Assembly: GCA_035222895.1 (NCBI GenBank)
Contig: JAVYIG010007230.1
Location: 1-64,000 of the forward strand
Reading direction: 5' to 3'
DNA length: 64,000 nucleotides
Source of the DNA: Strongylocentrotus droebachiensis
Lineage: Eukaryota > Echinodermata > Echinoidea > Camarodonta > Strongylocentrotidae
The position numbers and the translations under genes were made by a program. The first letter of the stretch is position 1. The number at the start of each line of letters is the position of its first letter. The notes under the pieces are model-generated. The model was not told the origin of the DNA. It did not search any database and worked only from the letters and a program-made list of their open reading frames with translations. Below are positions 25,401-31,153 of the stretch, in pieces.

Positions 25401-26374
25401 TTGCTGCAGGTACTTGAGCGTATCTCGCTGGAAGATGTATAGACCTCCATGTGATGATCCCAGGGCGATGTACTGACGAGAACATGTAATGCATGTATAC
25501 TACAAATAAACAAATGAAAACCTAATTATCAAAGGAAGTACTTTCATTACCCTTTAACTGGATGAGCAGACAACCTGTTTTCTGAAAGAAAAATAAATAA
25601 ATGGGTGAACTTCTTGACTTTATCTTGCTCTCTTTCAAAAGAGGTTTGATTAATTTGTCAACTATTTACTCAATTACAAACTCATCAGATCTCTTCATTA
25701 AAATTCAACATCTCAGATATCAAAATATTCCTTCAGTGCTCACAAATGGGTATCGGTGATTTACATTCTGTTAACATACATGTATGAATTCACTTTTAAT
25801 GCGTTTTTCTTTTTTCAATCTATACAACATGCATCTTCAATCAGTTTAAACACTAATTTTCTGGCAAGTTTTCAGTGTTTTTAAAAATGTGATTGTTTAG
25901 TACGGTAATGTCTGTATCACTTAGATATAAGACAGAATTTCTCCTCAACACATCATTATTATAAAAGAGCCTAGCATGTTATTAAATGCAAGTACAATGG
26001 CCCATCATCAAAGGGTTATAGAGTACCGAAGCTGTGACATCATAAAAATGTATTTTTAGAATTTCTCAATATTTTTTTCTTCATTTTCCAAAGGAGCATC
26101 AAAAATAATGTCCAAATATCGAAAACCAGTTGAACATGTTAAGTATTGGCTGAGATATGACCATCTGAATGAATAGATTTCCTATAGGAGCTCAGTGTTA
26201 TATTGCTCTGGTTCATAAATAAAAGGGCTCCCTCTACATCAGCCTCACCTTCAACCTCTTTGACCCTCTGACAGGAAGTAAGAGGTCATCGTGTGACCTT
26301 AACTCTGTGAAGATGTGAGTGGCCTTTCCATTGTCTGAGGAACTTGAACCAGCAGATGCACCTGGACTCTCCAT
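1351..26374 (-). CDS. HPS5: HPS5-like BLOC-2 subunit (25 coding exons, 2276 aa)
   Basis: Known of the family: HPS5 joins HPS3 and HPS6 in BLOC-2, a cytosolic tethering complex for traffic to lysosome-related organelles such as pigment granules. Seen: 25 exons with GT-AG borders join in frame from ATG 26374 to TGA 1351. Residues 1-370 match the N-terminal WD40-type region ([27 protein letters not shown]). A serine-rich SSRRSS block and GIY follow near 450. Residues 472-1333 are an acidic low-complexity insert, 1334-1560 are Ser/Pro-rich, and 1564-2195 match the C-terminal part ([21 protein letters not shown]). Residues 2227-2267 form a RING-H2-like finger. Human HPS5 is about 1129 aa, so this protein is about twice as long. 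The start is the first ATG of the exon preceding the WD40 match; an upstream non-coding exon is likely. The gene is head-to-head with the tetraspanin. HPS5 identity is firm; single exon borders are less so. Confidence 0.93.
1883..1959 (-). CDS. HPS5: HPS5 coding exon 24, first half of RING (2225-2250)
   Basis: 77 bases, acceptor TTGATAG, donor TGTG|GTAAG. It encodes [20 protein letters not shown] followed by IIFPC. This gives the C-x2-C ... C-x4-C half of a RING-H2-type finger. It fits the phase left by exon 23 and the phase required by exon 25. Confidence 0.75.
2140..2775. repeat. CAT/CAC trinucleotide microsatellite
   Basis: About 600 bases of interrupted (CAT)n and (CAC)n with a larger mosaic periodicity, inside the HPS5 intron between coding exons 24 and 23. 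It gives long artificial poly-His, Thr/Ile or Asp/Val frames with no coding meaning. Confidence 0.95.
2820..2908 (-). CDS. HPS5: HPS5 coding exon 23 (residues 2196-2224)
   Basis: 89 bases, acceptor TATGTAG, donor GCAG|GTAAG. It reads [19 protein letters not shown] and a WGRTTNLG end. If unspliced, a TAA follows at the donor itself, giving a shorter alternative end. Phase 2 matches the next exon. Confidence 0.75.
3397..3535 (-). CDS. HPS5: HPS5 coding exon 22 (residues 2149-2195)
   Basis: 139 bases. It encodes [19 protein letters not shown], matching human SMLEKCDRFLWSQQA, where the human protein stops (from memory). Here the frame stays open for 30 more residues to the donor AGG|GTAAGT, so the protein extends beyond the vertebrate C-terminus. 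Confidence 0.9.
3694..4058. mobile_element. TTAA-flanked MITE, family A copy 1
   Basis: A 365-base non-coding element bounded by inverted ends AGGTAAAGACTAGTA / TACTGGTCTTTACCT and flanked on both sides by TTAA (3690-3693, 4059-4062). It is nearly identical to copy 2 at 18811-19177. TTAA targets are typical of piggyBac-like and Kolobok-like transposons; the superfamily is inferred only. Confidence 0.88.
4280..4556 (-). mobile_element. tRNA-derived SINE
   Basis: On the minus strand, 4550-4478 shows a tRNA-like head: box A TGGCTCAGTCAGTAGAGCG and box B GTGGTTCGAACCCCGG. A SINE body and an AT-rich ATT-type tail near 4290 follow. It lies in the HPS5 intron just past coding exon 21. Confidence 0.7.
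4578..5274 (-). CDS. HPS5: HPS5 coding exon 21 (residues 1917-2148)
   Basis: 697 bases. It starts with [16 protein letters not shown] (human IPETVEEWKLLLHLI), then has a long insert containing [13 protein letters not shown] (C-x2-C-x6-C) and an acidic Ser-rich stretch. It returns to homology at [20 protein letters not shown] and ends VWEKRQR (human IAEKRQR). Only a short linker separates the conserved halves in human. The donor is AG|GTGAGA. Confidence 0.93.
5885..6140. repeat. tandem array of hairpin units
   Basis: Units of about 62-63 bases start with TTTTAACGAGAG (5923, 5986, 6048, and a shortened one at 6128). Each carries a palindromic core GGGGTA-CTGC-TACCCC flanked by AATCTG / CAGATT. 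It lies in the HPS5 intron between coding exons 21 and 20. Confidence 0.85.
6300..6535. mobile_element. SINE-like repeat with ATT tail
   Basis: Shares blocks with 52150-52305 and 52875-53030: GAATGCTCCCCAGGGAGTGG, AATGTGCATACATTG, GTATTAGGC...TTATAAATG, then an (ATT)n tail. It abuts the donor of HPS5 coding exon 20. Non-coding. Confidence 0.7.
6546..6757 (-). CDS. HPS5: HPS5 coding exon 20 (residues 1846-1916)
   Basis: 212 bases. It encodes [18 protein letters not shown] and [20 protein letters not shown], matching SHLLSWGYSQLILHLIKLP...GFWPGYLILCLELERRREA of human HPS5. The donor is AAAG|GTGAGG. Confidence 0.92.
7112..7234 (-). CDS. HPS5: HPS5 coding exon 19 (residues 1805-1845)
   Basis: 123 bases with acceptor CTCCAG and donor AA|GTAAGT. 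It encodes [20 protein letters not shown] and [18 protein letters not shown]. It matches the FLESLLQPESLRLDWLLLAV segment of human HPS5. Confidence 0.88.
7965..8129 (-). CDS. HPS5: HPS5 coding exon 18 (residues 1750-1804)
   Basis: 165 bases. It encodes [20 protein letters not shown] and [17 protein letters not shown], matching SALRSLIKFFPSILPSD...FLAYLDSLV in human HPS5. The donor is AAG|GTGCAA, a weaker but in-phase site. Confidence 0.88.
8330..9420. repeat. C-rich CCTACCCACCCA satellite-like tract
   Basis: After a run of C at 8334-8352, about 1 kb of imperfect CCTACCCACC, CACTCA and CATCTGCCTACTT blocks repeats irregularly. It contains nested longer duplications (AACTCATCCATC, ACAATCACAGAACAACTTATCA). 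Intronic in HPS5, between coding exons 18 and 17. Confidence 0.9.
9481..9607 (-). CDS. HPS5: HPS5 coding exon 17 (residues 1708-1749)
   Basis: 127 bases, acceptor CAATAG, donor AAG|GTAAAT. It encodes [20 protein letters not shown] and a LPLYLCFLQ end, aligning to the region before LVVYATRLYEKFG in human HPS5. Confidence 0.87.
10355..10732. mobile_element. TTAA-flanked MITE, family C copy 1
   Basis: Inverted ends AGGGATC / GATCCCT between TTAA sites (10351-10354 and 10733-10736). The interior (TCAGATTCTGAAACAAAAT, CTTTAGGTCAGTCAGGAA, CAGATTTAACATTGTTAAAC) is shared with 59877-60253. Non-coding. Confidence 0.82.
10819..10974 (-). CDS. HPS5: HPS5 coding exon 16 (residues 1656-1707)
   Basis: 156 bases coding [20 protein letters not shown] and a Cys/His-containing end ([16 protein letters not shown]). 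It aligns to the LACQFLKKYFFLLNLKRAKES region of human HPS5. The donor GG|GTAGGT was chosen because its phase fits the next exon. Confidence 0.88.
11245..11519 (-). CDS. HPS5: HPS5 coding exon 15 (residues 1564-1655)
   Basis: 275 bases. It encodes [19 protein letters not shown] (human SLRMVLQEWLSHLEKTF) and [18 protein letters not shown] (human DLAELTTLCLELNVLNS). The start of the conserved C-terminal helical region is clear. Confidence 0.94.
11717..12079 (-). CDS. HPS5: HPS5 coding exon 14 (residues 1443-1563)
   Basis: 363 bases. A Pro/Ser/His-rich linker is followed by acidic [10 protein letters not shown] and then [12 protein letters not shown], where alignment to human HPS5 (ATAEAMTKL) resumes. 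A decayed relative of this exon's sequence (GGGGAGCATAG, CCAACTCACAGGAAAGGACTTCC on the plus strand) appears in the intron at about 16735-16860. Confidence 0.87.
12176..12410. mobile_element. MITE family E, truncated copy
   Basis: Begins with the terminal sequence ACAGTTAACAACTACATTA and TTCATACCCCTTG, shared with 39035-39235, 43618-43815 and 58353-58600. The other end decays near GAATAATTCAG. The CAGT-type ends suggest a Tc1/mariner-like origin (inference). Confidence 0.6.
12490..12600 (-). mobile_element. tRNA-derived SINE fragment
   Basis: A minus-strand box B (ATGGTTCGAATCCCGG) lies at about 12507-12522. A matching box A region is poorly preserved near 12580. It lies beside the donor of HPS5 coding exon 13. 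Confidence 0.45.
12631..12958 (-). CDS. HPS5: HPS5 coding exon 13 (residues 1334-1442)
   Basis: 328 bases coding a Ser/Pro-rich linker with many S/T-P sites ([16 protein letters not shown]) and a C-terminal [10 protein letters not shown] stretch. It is probably disordered and phosphorylated. The acceptor is TTTCAG and the donor AG|GTATGT. Confidence 0.85.
13308..13498. mobile_element. MITE family D copy (about 190 bp)
   Basis: Shares GGACTGCACTACTTGTAGC, CCTCTATATAGCAAACAATG, GAGAGCTGATTTGATGAGA, TAACCACC...GTCAGTGACCATG and TCCCTCCTGGCCAAAC with at least eight other sites in the window. TTAA borders are visible at both ends. Confidence 0.85.
13718..16302 (-). CDS. HPS5: HPS5 giant coding exon 12 (residues 472-1333)
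   Basis: One uninterrupted 2585-base exon coding about 861 residues. The peptide is very rich in Glu, Asp, Ser, Thr, Val and Gln and looks disordered. It holds an internal repeat ([13 protein letters not shown]) and a basic end ([10 protein letters not shown]). The acceptor is TTACAG|GTACG and the donor ATATCA|GTGAGT, and both phases join the neighbours. Human HPS5 has only a short acidic linker here. No known domain is recognised; the open frame itself is strong evidence that it is coding. Confidence 0.93.
16735..16880. repeat. decayed copy of HPS5 exon 14 sequence
   Basis: The stretch GGGGAGCATAG, CAGCGATGCCCTTCCCCCGC, CCCAAGTCAGGAAGTCCAAC, CACAGGAAAGGACTTCC, GGGGGATTCCCC resembles, in inverted orientation, the middle of coding exon 14 (about 11870-12005). 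It lies next to coding exon 11 and is interrupted, so it looks like a dead partial exon duplicate. Confidence 0.5.
16891..17317 (-). CDS. HPS5: HPS5 coding exon 11 (residues 330-471)
   Basis: 427 bases. It starts [19 protein letters not shown] (human LFCLHLNG), continues through an Arg/Gln-rich helical stretch with a RSRAR motif, and ends with [11 protein letters not shown]...SGIYVV (human SSRRSSISSHESF...SGIYRI). It is unusually GC-rich in its first half compared with the surrounding introns. The acceptor sits at the edge of a heptamer repeat; see findings. Confidence 0.95.
17318..17352. repeat. heptamer repeat at HPS5 exon 11 acceptor
   Basis: On the plus strand AGATTCA is repeated about four times, directly upstream (minus strand) of coding exon 11. 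The acceptor CTCAG therefore ends a run of TTGAATC units instead of a normal pyrimidine tract. Confidence 0.8.
17873..17964 (-). CDS. HPS5: HPS5 coding exon 10 (residues 299-329)
   Basis: 92 bases. It encodes [20 protein letters not shown] and VVFWTSDIS, closely matching [23 protein letters not shown] of human HPS5. The donor TCAG|GTAAGC leaves phase 1. Confidence 0.96.
18561..18638 (-). CDS. HPS5: HPS5 coding exon 9 (residues 273-299)
   Basis: 78 bases. It encodes [14 protein letters not shown], aligning to SSQSLSFPKLLHLSE just before the TWTERG motif. The acceptor edge (TTCTCCAG|GAGAGA) is duplicated about 130 bases upstream; see findings. The donor is GG|GTAGGT. Confidence 0.85.
18670..18810. 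repeat. CAT-rich tract with duplicated exon 9 acceptor edge
   Basis: CAT/CATT repeats (18680-18748) are followed by a second copy of the exon 9 acceptor edge (GGGAATGTTACATCTCTCCT, GGAGAAAATAAGAAAGC, GATGGTTTGAGG). The CAT-rich part recurs at 19190-19240 beyond MITE family A copy 2. Confidence 0.75.
18811..19177. mobile_element. TTAA-flanked MITE, family A copy 2
   Basis: The inverted ends are the same as in copy 1 and TTAA lies on both sides (18807-18810 and 19178-19181). It differs from copy 1 by only a few substitutions and small indels, so the two copies spread recently. It lies in the HPS5 intron between coding exons 9 and 8, within CAT-rich sequence. Confidence 0.88.
19190..19400. repeat. 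CAT/ATC microsatellite
   Basis: Imperfect CATCAT, CATCTTCAT and CACCATCACC repeats in the HPS5 intron between coding exons 9 and 8. Confidence 0.85.
19502..19584 (-). CDS. HPS5: HPS5 coding exon 8 (residues 246-273)
   Basis: 83 bases. It encodes [20 protein letters not shown], matching ISTHQFKKLLSLPPLPV of human HPS5. The acceptor is GTTTAG and the donor GG|GTGAG. Confidence 0.94.
20632..20722 (-). CDS. HPS5: HPS5 coding exon 7 (residues 215-245)
   Basis: 91 bases. It encodes [13 protein letters not shown] and [13 protein letters not shown]. The [10 protein letters not shown] block is nearly identical in human HPS5 and is the strongest single identifier of the gene. The donor is GAG|GTGAGA, phase 0. 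Confidence 0.96.
21166..21198 (-). CDS. HPS5: HPS5 micro-exon 6 (residues 204-215)
   Basis: A 33-base micro-exon with strong borders (TTTCAG and AG|GTAAG). It reads [12 protein letters not shown], aligning to EKFWKIGNKERDG of human HPS5. Phase 2 at both ends fits its neighbours exactly. Confidence 0.85.
21488..21900. mobile_element. hAT-type MITE copy 1, perfect 8-bp target duplication
   Basis: Inverted ends AGAGCTGCCAACC / GGTTGGCAGCTCT bound a 413-base A-rich non-coding interior. The 8-bp direct repeat GGTAACAC flanks it exactly (21480-21487, 21901-21908). Eight-base target duplications are the hallmark of hAT transposons. Intronic in HPS5, between coding exons 6 and 5. Confidence 0.92.
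22066..22330. repeat. CAT/CAC microsatellite
   Basis: Interrupted CAT/CAC repeats with an embedded duplicated block (TCTCAATATTACAATGTACC / TCTCAATGTTACAATGTACC). It ends five bases before the donor of HPS5 coding exon 5. Confidence 0.92.
22335..22465 (-). CDS. HPS5: HPS5 coding exon 5 (residues 161-204)
   Basis: 131 bases with acceptor CTTGCAG and donor AA|GTAAG. It encodes [13 protein letters not shown] and [15 protein letters not shown], matching VDSCVVQLDY...LLISSLTRSFLCD of human HPS5. The exon abuts a CAC/CAT microsatellite just past its donor. Confidence 0.94.
22552..22730. mobile_element. MITE family D copy
   Basis: Same blocks as 13308-13498, ending CCTGGCCAAACTAGTGCGGA and CGGGCTTTGAAAG. 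It lies in the HPS5 intron between coding exons 5 and 4. Confidence 0.82.
22930..23110. repeat. CT-rich microsatellite
   Basis: TCTCTC and TCTGTCTC repeats, in the HPS5 intron between coding exons 5 and 4. No gene. Confidence 0.9.
23165..23348 (-). CDS. HPS5: HPS5 coding exon 4 (residues 99-160)
   Basis: 184 bases. It encodes [11 protein letters not shown], then [19 protein letters not shown] and a TNTDSSK end, a close match to the blade with LCWD...VFVGD...LNTSK in human HPS5. The donor is AAG|GTAAGG, phase 0. Confidence 0.94.
23675..23733 (-). CDS. HPS5: HPS5 coding exon 3 (residues 80-98)
   Basis: A short 59-base exon with acceptor CACAG and donor AAG|GTAATA. It reads [20 protein letters not shown], aligning to the EGAISQ...VAVATS blade of human HPS5. 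It leaves phase 2, which the next exon completes. Confidence 0.9.
23854..24393. mobile_element. TTAA-flanked MITE, family B
   Basis: Inverted ends AGGGAAAGTCCACCC / GGGTGGACTTCCCCT lie between TTAA sites (23850-23853, 24394-24397), 540 bases in total. Sub-terminal inverted blocks (GTTTGAGCAAATTCTGA and CGGAATTTGCTCAAAC; AATTGGCAACTCTGTGACGT and ACGTCATAGAGTTGCCAATT) make it a long imperfect palindrome. Confidence 0.88.
24560..25200. repeat. tandem repeat of about 290 bp containing tRNA-like heads
   Basis: The unit (ATTACAGATCGATC, TTTACTGGGTG, CTCCCAGGAAGCATTACATT, CATGGACCAGTGAT) occurs from about 24570 and again from about 24865. A third partial copy begins at about 25118. Each full unit ends in a tRNA-like segment. 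Confidence 0.8.
24785..24862 (+). mobile_element. tRNA-like segment (SINE head or tRNA pseudogene)
   Basis: Box A-like TGGTGGTAGAGTCGCTGCC, an anticodon-arm-like CTGCCCGGCAAGCAG and box B-like AGGTTCAAATCCTGCC in tRNA order and spacing. The acceptor arms pair only partly. The second unit (about 25082-25120) keeps box A but has lost box B. More likely SINE-derived than a working tRNA gene. Confidence 0.5.
25389..25499 (-). CDS. HPS5: HPS5 coding exon 2 (residues 43-79)
   Basis: 111 bases, phase 0 at both ends. It encodes [19 protein letters not shown], the first recognisable WD40-type blade of HPS5 (human SRKWLALGSSGGGLHLIQK, from memory). The acceptor is TTTGTAG and the donor AAG|GTAATG. Confidence 0.93.
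26249..26374 (-). CDS. HPS5: HPS5 coding exon 1 (residues 1-42)
   Basis: ATG at 26374 opens a short Ser/Gly-rich leader, then ELRSHDDLL and a basic SKRLK end, matching the start of HPS5 just before the first WD40 strand. The donor is AAG|GTGAGG, phase 0. Acceptor-like AGs lie about 30-50 bases upstream of the ATG, so the 5' UTR probably continues in another exon. Confidence 0.85.
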
Positions 26375-26569
26375 CTTTTAGATGCTTAGTCCAAGATAAG
26401 GACCTGGACTAGATGTAATTCACAGGTGTCAGTCAATCCATCAGTCTATCAAGTCATATCCAAACTGTGTTACATGGATAAATAGAAAGAAAGAATCATC
26501 TGTAAATAACAAGCAGATCCAACGTACTGGGTAGGTGAACATCCAATATACAAACAATAAATTTTATTT

Positions 26570-26730
26570 TTCGGGAACCCGAAACCCGCAGAGCGCCGAT
26601 GAAAAACAACGTCCACATTTTCTCCTTATATTATTTTCTAGGACGCAATTTGTCCTCGTTTATGTGGACCATCCTCATTCTCGGACCAGCGCTCTTACTA
26701 CTGATCTTGTTGGCATGGCAAGTTTGCTAC
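26570..26730. repeat. interspersed repeat shared with 49160-50110
   Basis: Blocks CGAAACCCGCAGAGCGC, AGGACGCAATTTGTCC, GTTTATG and ATCCTCATTCTCGGACCAGCGC recur, partly inverted, at 49180-49350 and 50050-50105. Short frames through it are not genes. Confidence 0.65.
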
Positions 26731-27083
26731 GATAGTTAGACCTACCGTATACCAAATTATTGTTGACAAAAAAAATATATATTTATTTAGATTAAGCAGA
26801 GCCATTCAAACTATTTTGTTTAATTTCAAGTGAACTTTTGCTTTTTTTAAAGCTTTTGTTAGGTTAACATAAAGTGTAGTCTAGACCCCCTATATGTCAA
26901 GAAAATTTTAAGTAGATCTAGATCTAAACCAAATTACACTTTACAATTACAGTCACTTCTATTCTTCATGATCATCATCACTCACTCACTTCAATCACTT
27001 GACCATGAACATGATTTCTCAAAGAAAGTTAAATAGAGAATATAGGCCCTCGACCTTGTTACATATATCAATCAGATATTTAC

Positions 27084-27180
27084 CTGTTCGTTTTTAACAT
27101 TGAGCGAGTGATTCCTTTTCCAAACAAAGACTCAAACCACCGCAGCGTACTCCATTTTCTAGCTTGCTTGGTGGCCGTGG
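27084..27180 (-). other. HPS5: possible HPS5 5' UTR exon
   Basis: A good minus-strand donor (GAACAG|GTAAAT at 27083) lies about 700 bases upstream of the first coding exon. The sequence before it carries only a short upstream ATG frame ending in TGA. The start of the exon is not determined. Inferred from position and donor alone. Confidence 0.35.
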
Positions 27181-27479
27181 TTAGATTTATTAATCAACCC
27201 ACACTGTAGTCTACGTATGGGACTACATTGAAGACATTGACTAGATCTTAGATTAAAATAGCTTGGTAAGACGTGTCACGTATTCGTTAAAAGATGATAT
27301 TCACATATCAAGTAAGAGAATGATAGCAATAACTTTTTATGTCATGATTGCCATTTCGTTTATGATTTTACTCACATTTTTGTTCACCACCGGCCGATGA
27401 AAACAAACAAATGATTACGCCTTCAGCAATGAATATTCATAGCGATGACGTCATATGCACGTGCAAATAATAAATATGG

Positions 27480-27796
27480 TTATGGATGGTGGATGGATAG
27501 ATAGGTAAACTTGGATACAGAGCTAGATCGAAAGATCATAGTCAGTCACACAAATCGAAGGATGGATAGGACAATAGATAGATAGTATAGGCCTAAGTCA
27601 CATAGATAGATAGATGGATGTACCAGGTACCTCCCTGGATGTACATACAAACTTATATAGATACGAATAGAGATATATAGATAGATGGATAGATAGATGG
27701 TTATAGTCAGTCACATAAATAGATGGTTGGATATAAGAAGAAAGATAGATATTCAGACACATAGATAGATAGATAGATAGATAAATACATAGATAA
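27480..27796. repeat. GATA/GGAT microsatellite
   Basis: Imperfect GATAGATA and GATGGATG repeats with interruptions. They resume at 28257-28330 after the inserted TIR element. Confidence 0.9.
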
Positions 27797-27859
27797 CAGG
27801 CGCGGATCTACGGGGGGGGGGTTAGGGGGTTTAAACCCCCCCCCCCCCCTTGGGCGGCC

Positions 27860-27895
<36 letters not shown>

Positions 27896-28256
27896 GAAAA
27901 AAAGAAAAAAAGAAAGAAAAAAAGAAAGAAAAGAGAACGCACGCTGGAGAGAAACCCTTTCAAGTGCAAATATTGTGAGAAGATATTCAACTCATCTGGT
28001 AACTTAACCAAACACATGATAACTCTGGATATAATTGTGTATTAAACTGTTACTTGATTTAAAAAGACGTTATCATGCACTGCTTTTTATGGTCTCCATT
28101 GTGTTAATAGATGCCAGGAAAACATCACTTACGGGGTTCAAATAAACACCCCAAAAAAAATCGGCTCGCCGCTTCGCGGCTCGTGGACGATGCTCCGCAT
28201 CGTTATTATTTTGGTCAAACCCCCCCCCCCTTAGCAAAAAGCTAGATCCGCCCCTG
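27797..28256. mobile_element. TIR element carrying a broken zinc-finger fragment
   Basis: Ends CAGGCGCGGATCTA and TAGATCCGCCCCTG are inverted repeats, each followed inward by long G/C runs. A clean target duplication cannot be read because both flanks are GATA repeats. The interior holds a poly-A run (27867-27892) and a C2H2 zinc-finger-like coding relic (27933-28019). Confidence 0.75.
27933..28019 (+). pseudogene. C2H2 zinc-finger relic, frameshifted
   Basis: One frame reads RTHAGEKPF, the classical zinc-finger linker. After a one-base shift the next frame reads FKCKYCEKIFNSSGNLTKHM, a C-x2-C-x12-H finger. The second zinc-binding His is missing (HMITL) and a stop follows soon after. It looks like a captured host or transposon gene fragment. 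Confidence 0.7.
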
Positions 28257-29399
28257 GATAAATAGATAGATAGATGGATGGAGATAGAGCGGATAGTCAG
28301 TCACATAGTTGGATGGATAGGAAGAGGCGGATCGGCTAAGACACAGTAGAACTATTAGATAATTGATAGATATTATATTACCCCTATATTAATTTTCTGC
28401 AAAAATTGTTTTAAGAATATGTAGACTCTTTACCTACTAGTTTGTATGCATCATATATTTATAGAACACACCTAGCAGAATTTTGAACTTCCAAACTTTC
28501 TTTGAGCATGGGATTGAACGTGCAGGATCATGTGATAAACTTTTCATTTCCTGAAGAAAAAAAATACAAACGTTTCAAGAAAGGGACATGACATGTTGAC
28601 TCTCCTTGACAAATTTCTATCCAAGAGAGAGAGAGAGAAAGAGAGCTAGAGATGAGAGAAGAGAGAGACTGAAACTGAGAGAGAGAGTGTGTGTGTCTCG
28701 ATCTTCCACGCCCACCCTGGTACTGTGCATTTTTTTTAGATATCAAACAGTTTTCTTTAAAATGAAGATGAATATAAACATATTTTTTTGCCTATTTCGG
28801 GAATCATACGCCTTAGGAATTTACATCTAATTTTTCCTCAGGCTTGGGAGAAACTCTCAGTCAACCAGTCGACCAACTGTTTTTTTGTAATATTGAAGGG
28901 GTTAATTCCCTTGATCAAGAGTGAAAGTAATCGTGACACTTTTCGTTATTGGTTCCAAAAATCTGCCATTGGTGAAGCGCATAATGGGTGTGGTTGGTGG
29001 GCGTGGCTGCACGCCAACGTCTTCTGGATTTCGCGCGCAAACGCAACGCTTCGAGGAAGGGGATTCCTGATCCCCAGCCAGTTGACGAGGACATCGAGGA
29101 ATTATCTGTCTTGAAATATTAACACCGGAATGACCGGTTGATAACAAATCTTCCCAAAGATAATTTCATGTATATATATATATATATAGGGAAGATCGAC
29201 CTATACTGAACGCAAGACCTTTGTGGTAATGGTATACGAATGGAGATATAAGTCTCCATGGTTAAATCACCTGAGTCTTCTCTTTTGGAATGATTGATTT
29301 CGGAGAACAATAACAATGCACCTCAATGATGCACACAATAGGCCTAACAATACAAACGAAGGCGAACTCTCTTTTGTACGAGGCCGAGGGGGAGTGCAG

Positions 29400-29499
29400 C
29401 CACTGAGCAGCGCATGCAGTACATAGCGTGTAGTTGGTGCAAGTGGAAAGGGCGGCTTTCAACGAAATTGCGGATCGTCCTTCTTAGCCTTCTGCAAAT
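29400..29499 (+). other. possible tetraspanin 5' UTR exon
   Basis: A strong donor (CAAAT|GTAAGTATA at 29500) ends a moderately GC-rich stretch. No useful ATG frame is present. It could be joined to the acceptor at 31066-31067 upstream of the tetraspanin ATG. Its start is unknown; inferred only. Confidence 0.35.
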
Positions 29500-31067
29500 G
29501 TAAGTATAACTCGCTTTATTTTGCTATTTTAAGGCAGGACGGGATTATTAGTTATGTTGATGATGCATTGAATACATTGTAGTGTTAACTTACCATGTCG
29601 TTTTTTTAAGTTGATTATAATTAACGTTATTTATAATTCACCTGTCACACTCACGGTGATTGATACGAACCGCAGTGGTTTACAGAGTTCGATTAGGTAG
29701 CTACCAGTACGCGTACGGCTAGTGTTACGGGAGCTGTCCAGAGATGATTGTCGATGGTAGTTGATCCGCCACGGAGCTCGGAGCGTGTGTATTATTTGTT
29801 TACACTCATATGTCGTCTATTTCGTGTATAATTGAGTGTATGTAGGGAATTAGGGAAAATAGAAAATTATGGTATGTCCATCATATAAAATGGAAATCTT
29901 TTTTTCGTTTTAGTCACTGAGTAATAGTCTACATGTACAGTAACACTAGTACTTTGTTTATGAACAAATGAATTATGATTTAATCAAATGTTAACCAACA
30001 TAGGCCTACTTGTAAACCTAAGTAGTATTAGTCAGATAAAAGAGATTATAGGGGGGAAAATATTTAAATGTATAATATTTTAATACAATTGCATACATGA
30101 ATGCCATCATTTTTAGCGTTGGACACATTTACTGGTATTTTTTATATATTTCATAAATCCCACTTCAGATATTGTAAGCTGTTTTGTTTTATTTACTGAT
30201 ACGTTTGTTACATAATGTACAGAGCTGGTCATAAAGTACATAATATATAAATGCAATCGAATATACAGGCCAACTCTTTGTAGCATTTGACAAATTTGCA
30301 TGTAATTTAGTTTTATTTTATCTTTAACTTGTTTGATAAACATTTTATTCTGGAAGCGAAGTAAATGGTACATAAATCTAACTTTTGATATTGTAAGTGG
30401 ATTTTTGTTGCTTGTTTGCTGGTTAGATGATGTAAGTTGTTTTACAATACAGTTGCAAAGCCGGTCATTTCGTTTAATATTACTTACTTTACTTTACTTT
30501 ACTTTAATACACGATCATATTAATGATGATCATGAAGATAAACAAAAACTTGTTAGTTAAATGACATTTCATTTTATACAAATCTACCAAGATATAAAAT
30601 ATTATTGCAGTTATTATAATAAAACTAATTATATTGTGCTTATTGTTATTATTATTATTTATATTATAATAATTATGATTATTGTTACCATGATTAATAT
30701 TATAATTTTTCAATCATCATTACCACTACCATATTATCTTCAATTCTTCATCACCACCATTAATTTTATATTATTACTATTATTACTATCGGCACTGTGA
30801 GTCTGCCAAAGTTACATAAATGGCTCTCTAATCTCTATAGGTTGTAAAGTAGATTTTGACGGGTTGTTTGAAGGCTGCATATAAAACTAAAGGATAAGTG
30901 TATGCAGCTGTGTTTTGGCACTACTGCTGATGGGTCCAGGAGGGACATGGCTGTGTTTTAAAGTGCTTCCTCTATCATCAACATCATCATCAGTATTATA
31001 TAAGTGTCACAACCATTATTATCATTAATATTATTAATATTACTATTACAATTGTTGCCTATGATAG

Positions 31068-31153
31068 ATTGGAAGTGAACAGCAGTCATCATGTGTTGGT
31101 GTACCGTCTCATGTGTCAAGTGCTTCCTCTATTTCTTAGATATCCTGTTCTTG
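31068..31153 (+). CDS. tetraspanin coding exon 1 (residues 1-21)
   Basis: Acceptor-like ATGATAG at 31067, then 23 untranslated bases and ATG at 31091. It encodes MCWCTVSCVKCFLYFLDILF plus L and ends at TTG|GTAAGT. The juxtamembrane Cys, Lys and aromatic residues fit a tetraspanin N-terminus, and the phase joins LSGVGLF of exon 2. Confidence 0.82.

Larger units (their letters stand above)
26375..31067. promoter_or_regulatory. divergent HPS5 / tetraspanin intergenic and 5' region
   Basis: The two genes face away from each other here. The region holds an interspersed repeat at 26570-26730, GATA repeats, a TIR element with a zinc-finger relic, and a GC-richer stretch at 28980-29100. It also holds a possible tetraspanin 5' UTR exon ending at 29499 and AT-rich ATT repeats at 30600-31050. 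No clear TATA-driven core promoter can be assigned. Confidence 0.5.

Noticed and set aside
26535..26735. A 66-codon plus-strand frame upstream of HPS5
   Set aside because: Lies in an interspersed repeat shared with 49160-50110.
29170..29189. TATATATA run as a core promoter
   Set aside because: A plain TA microsatellite more than 200 bases from any supported exon, with no initiator context.
29393..29412. Shared 18-mer GCAGCCACTGAGCAGCGC with the SINE at 4380
   Set aside because: Too short to assign a SINE copy here; the flanking sequence does not match.
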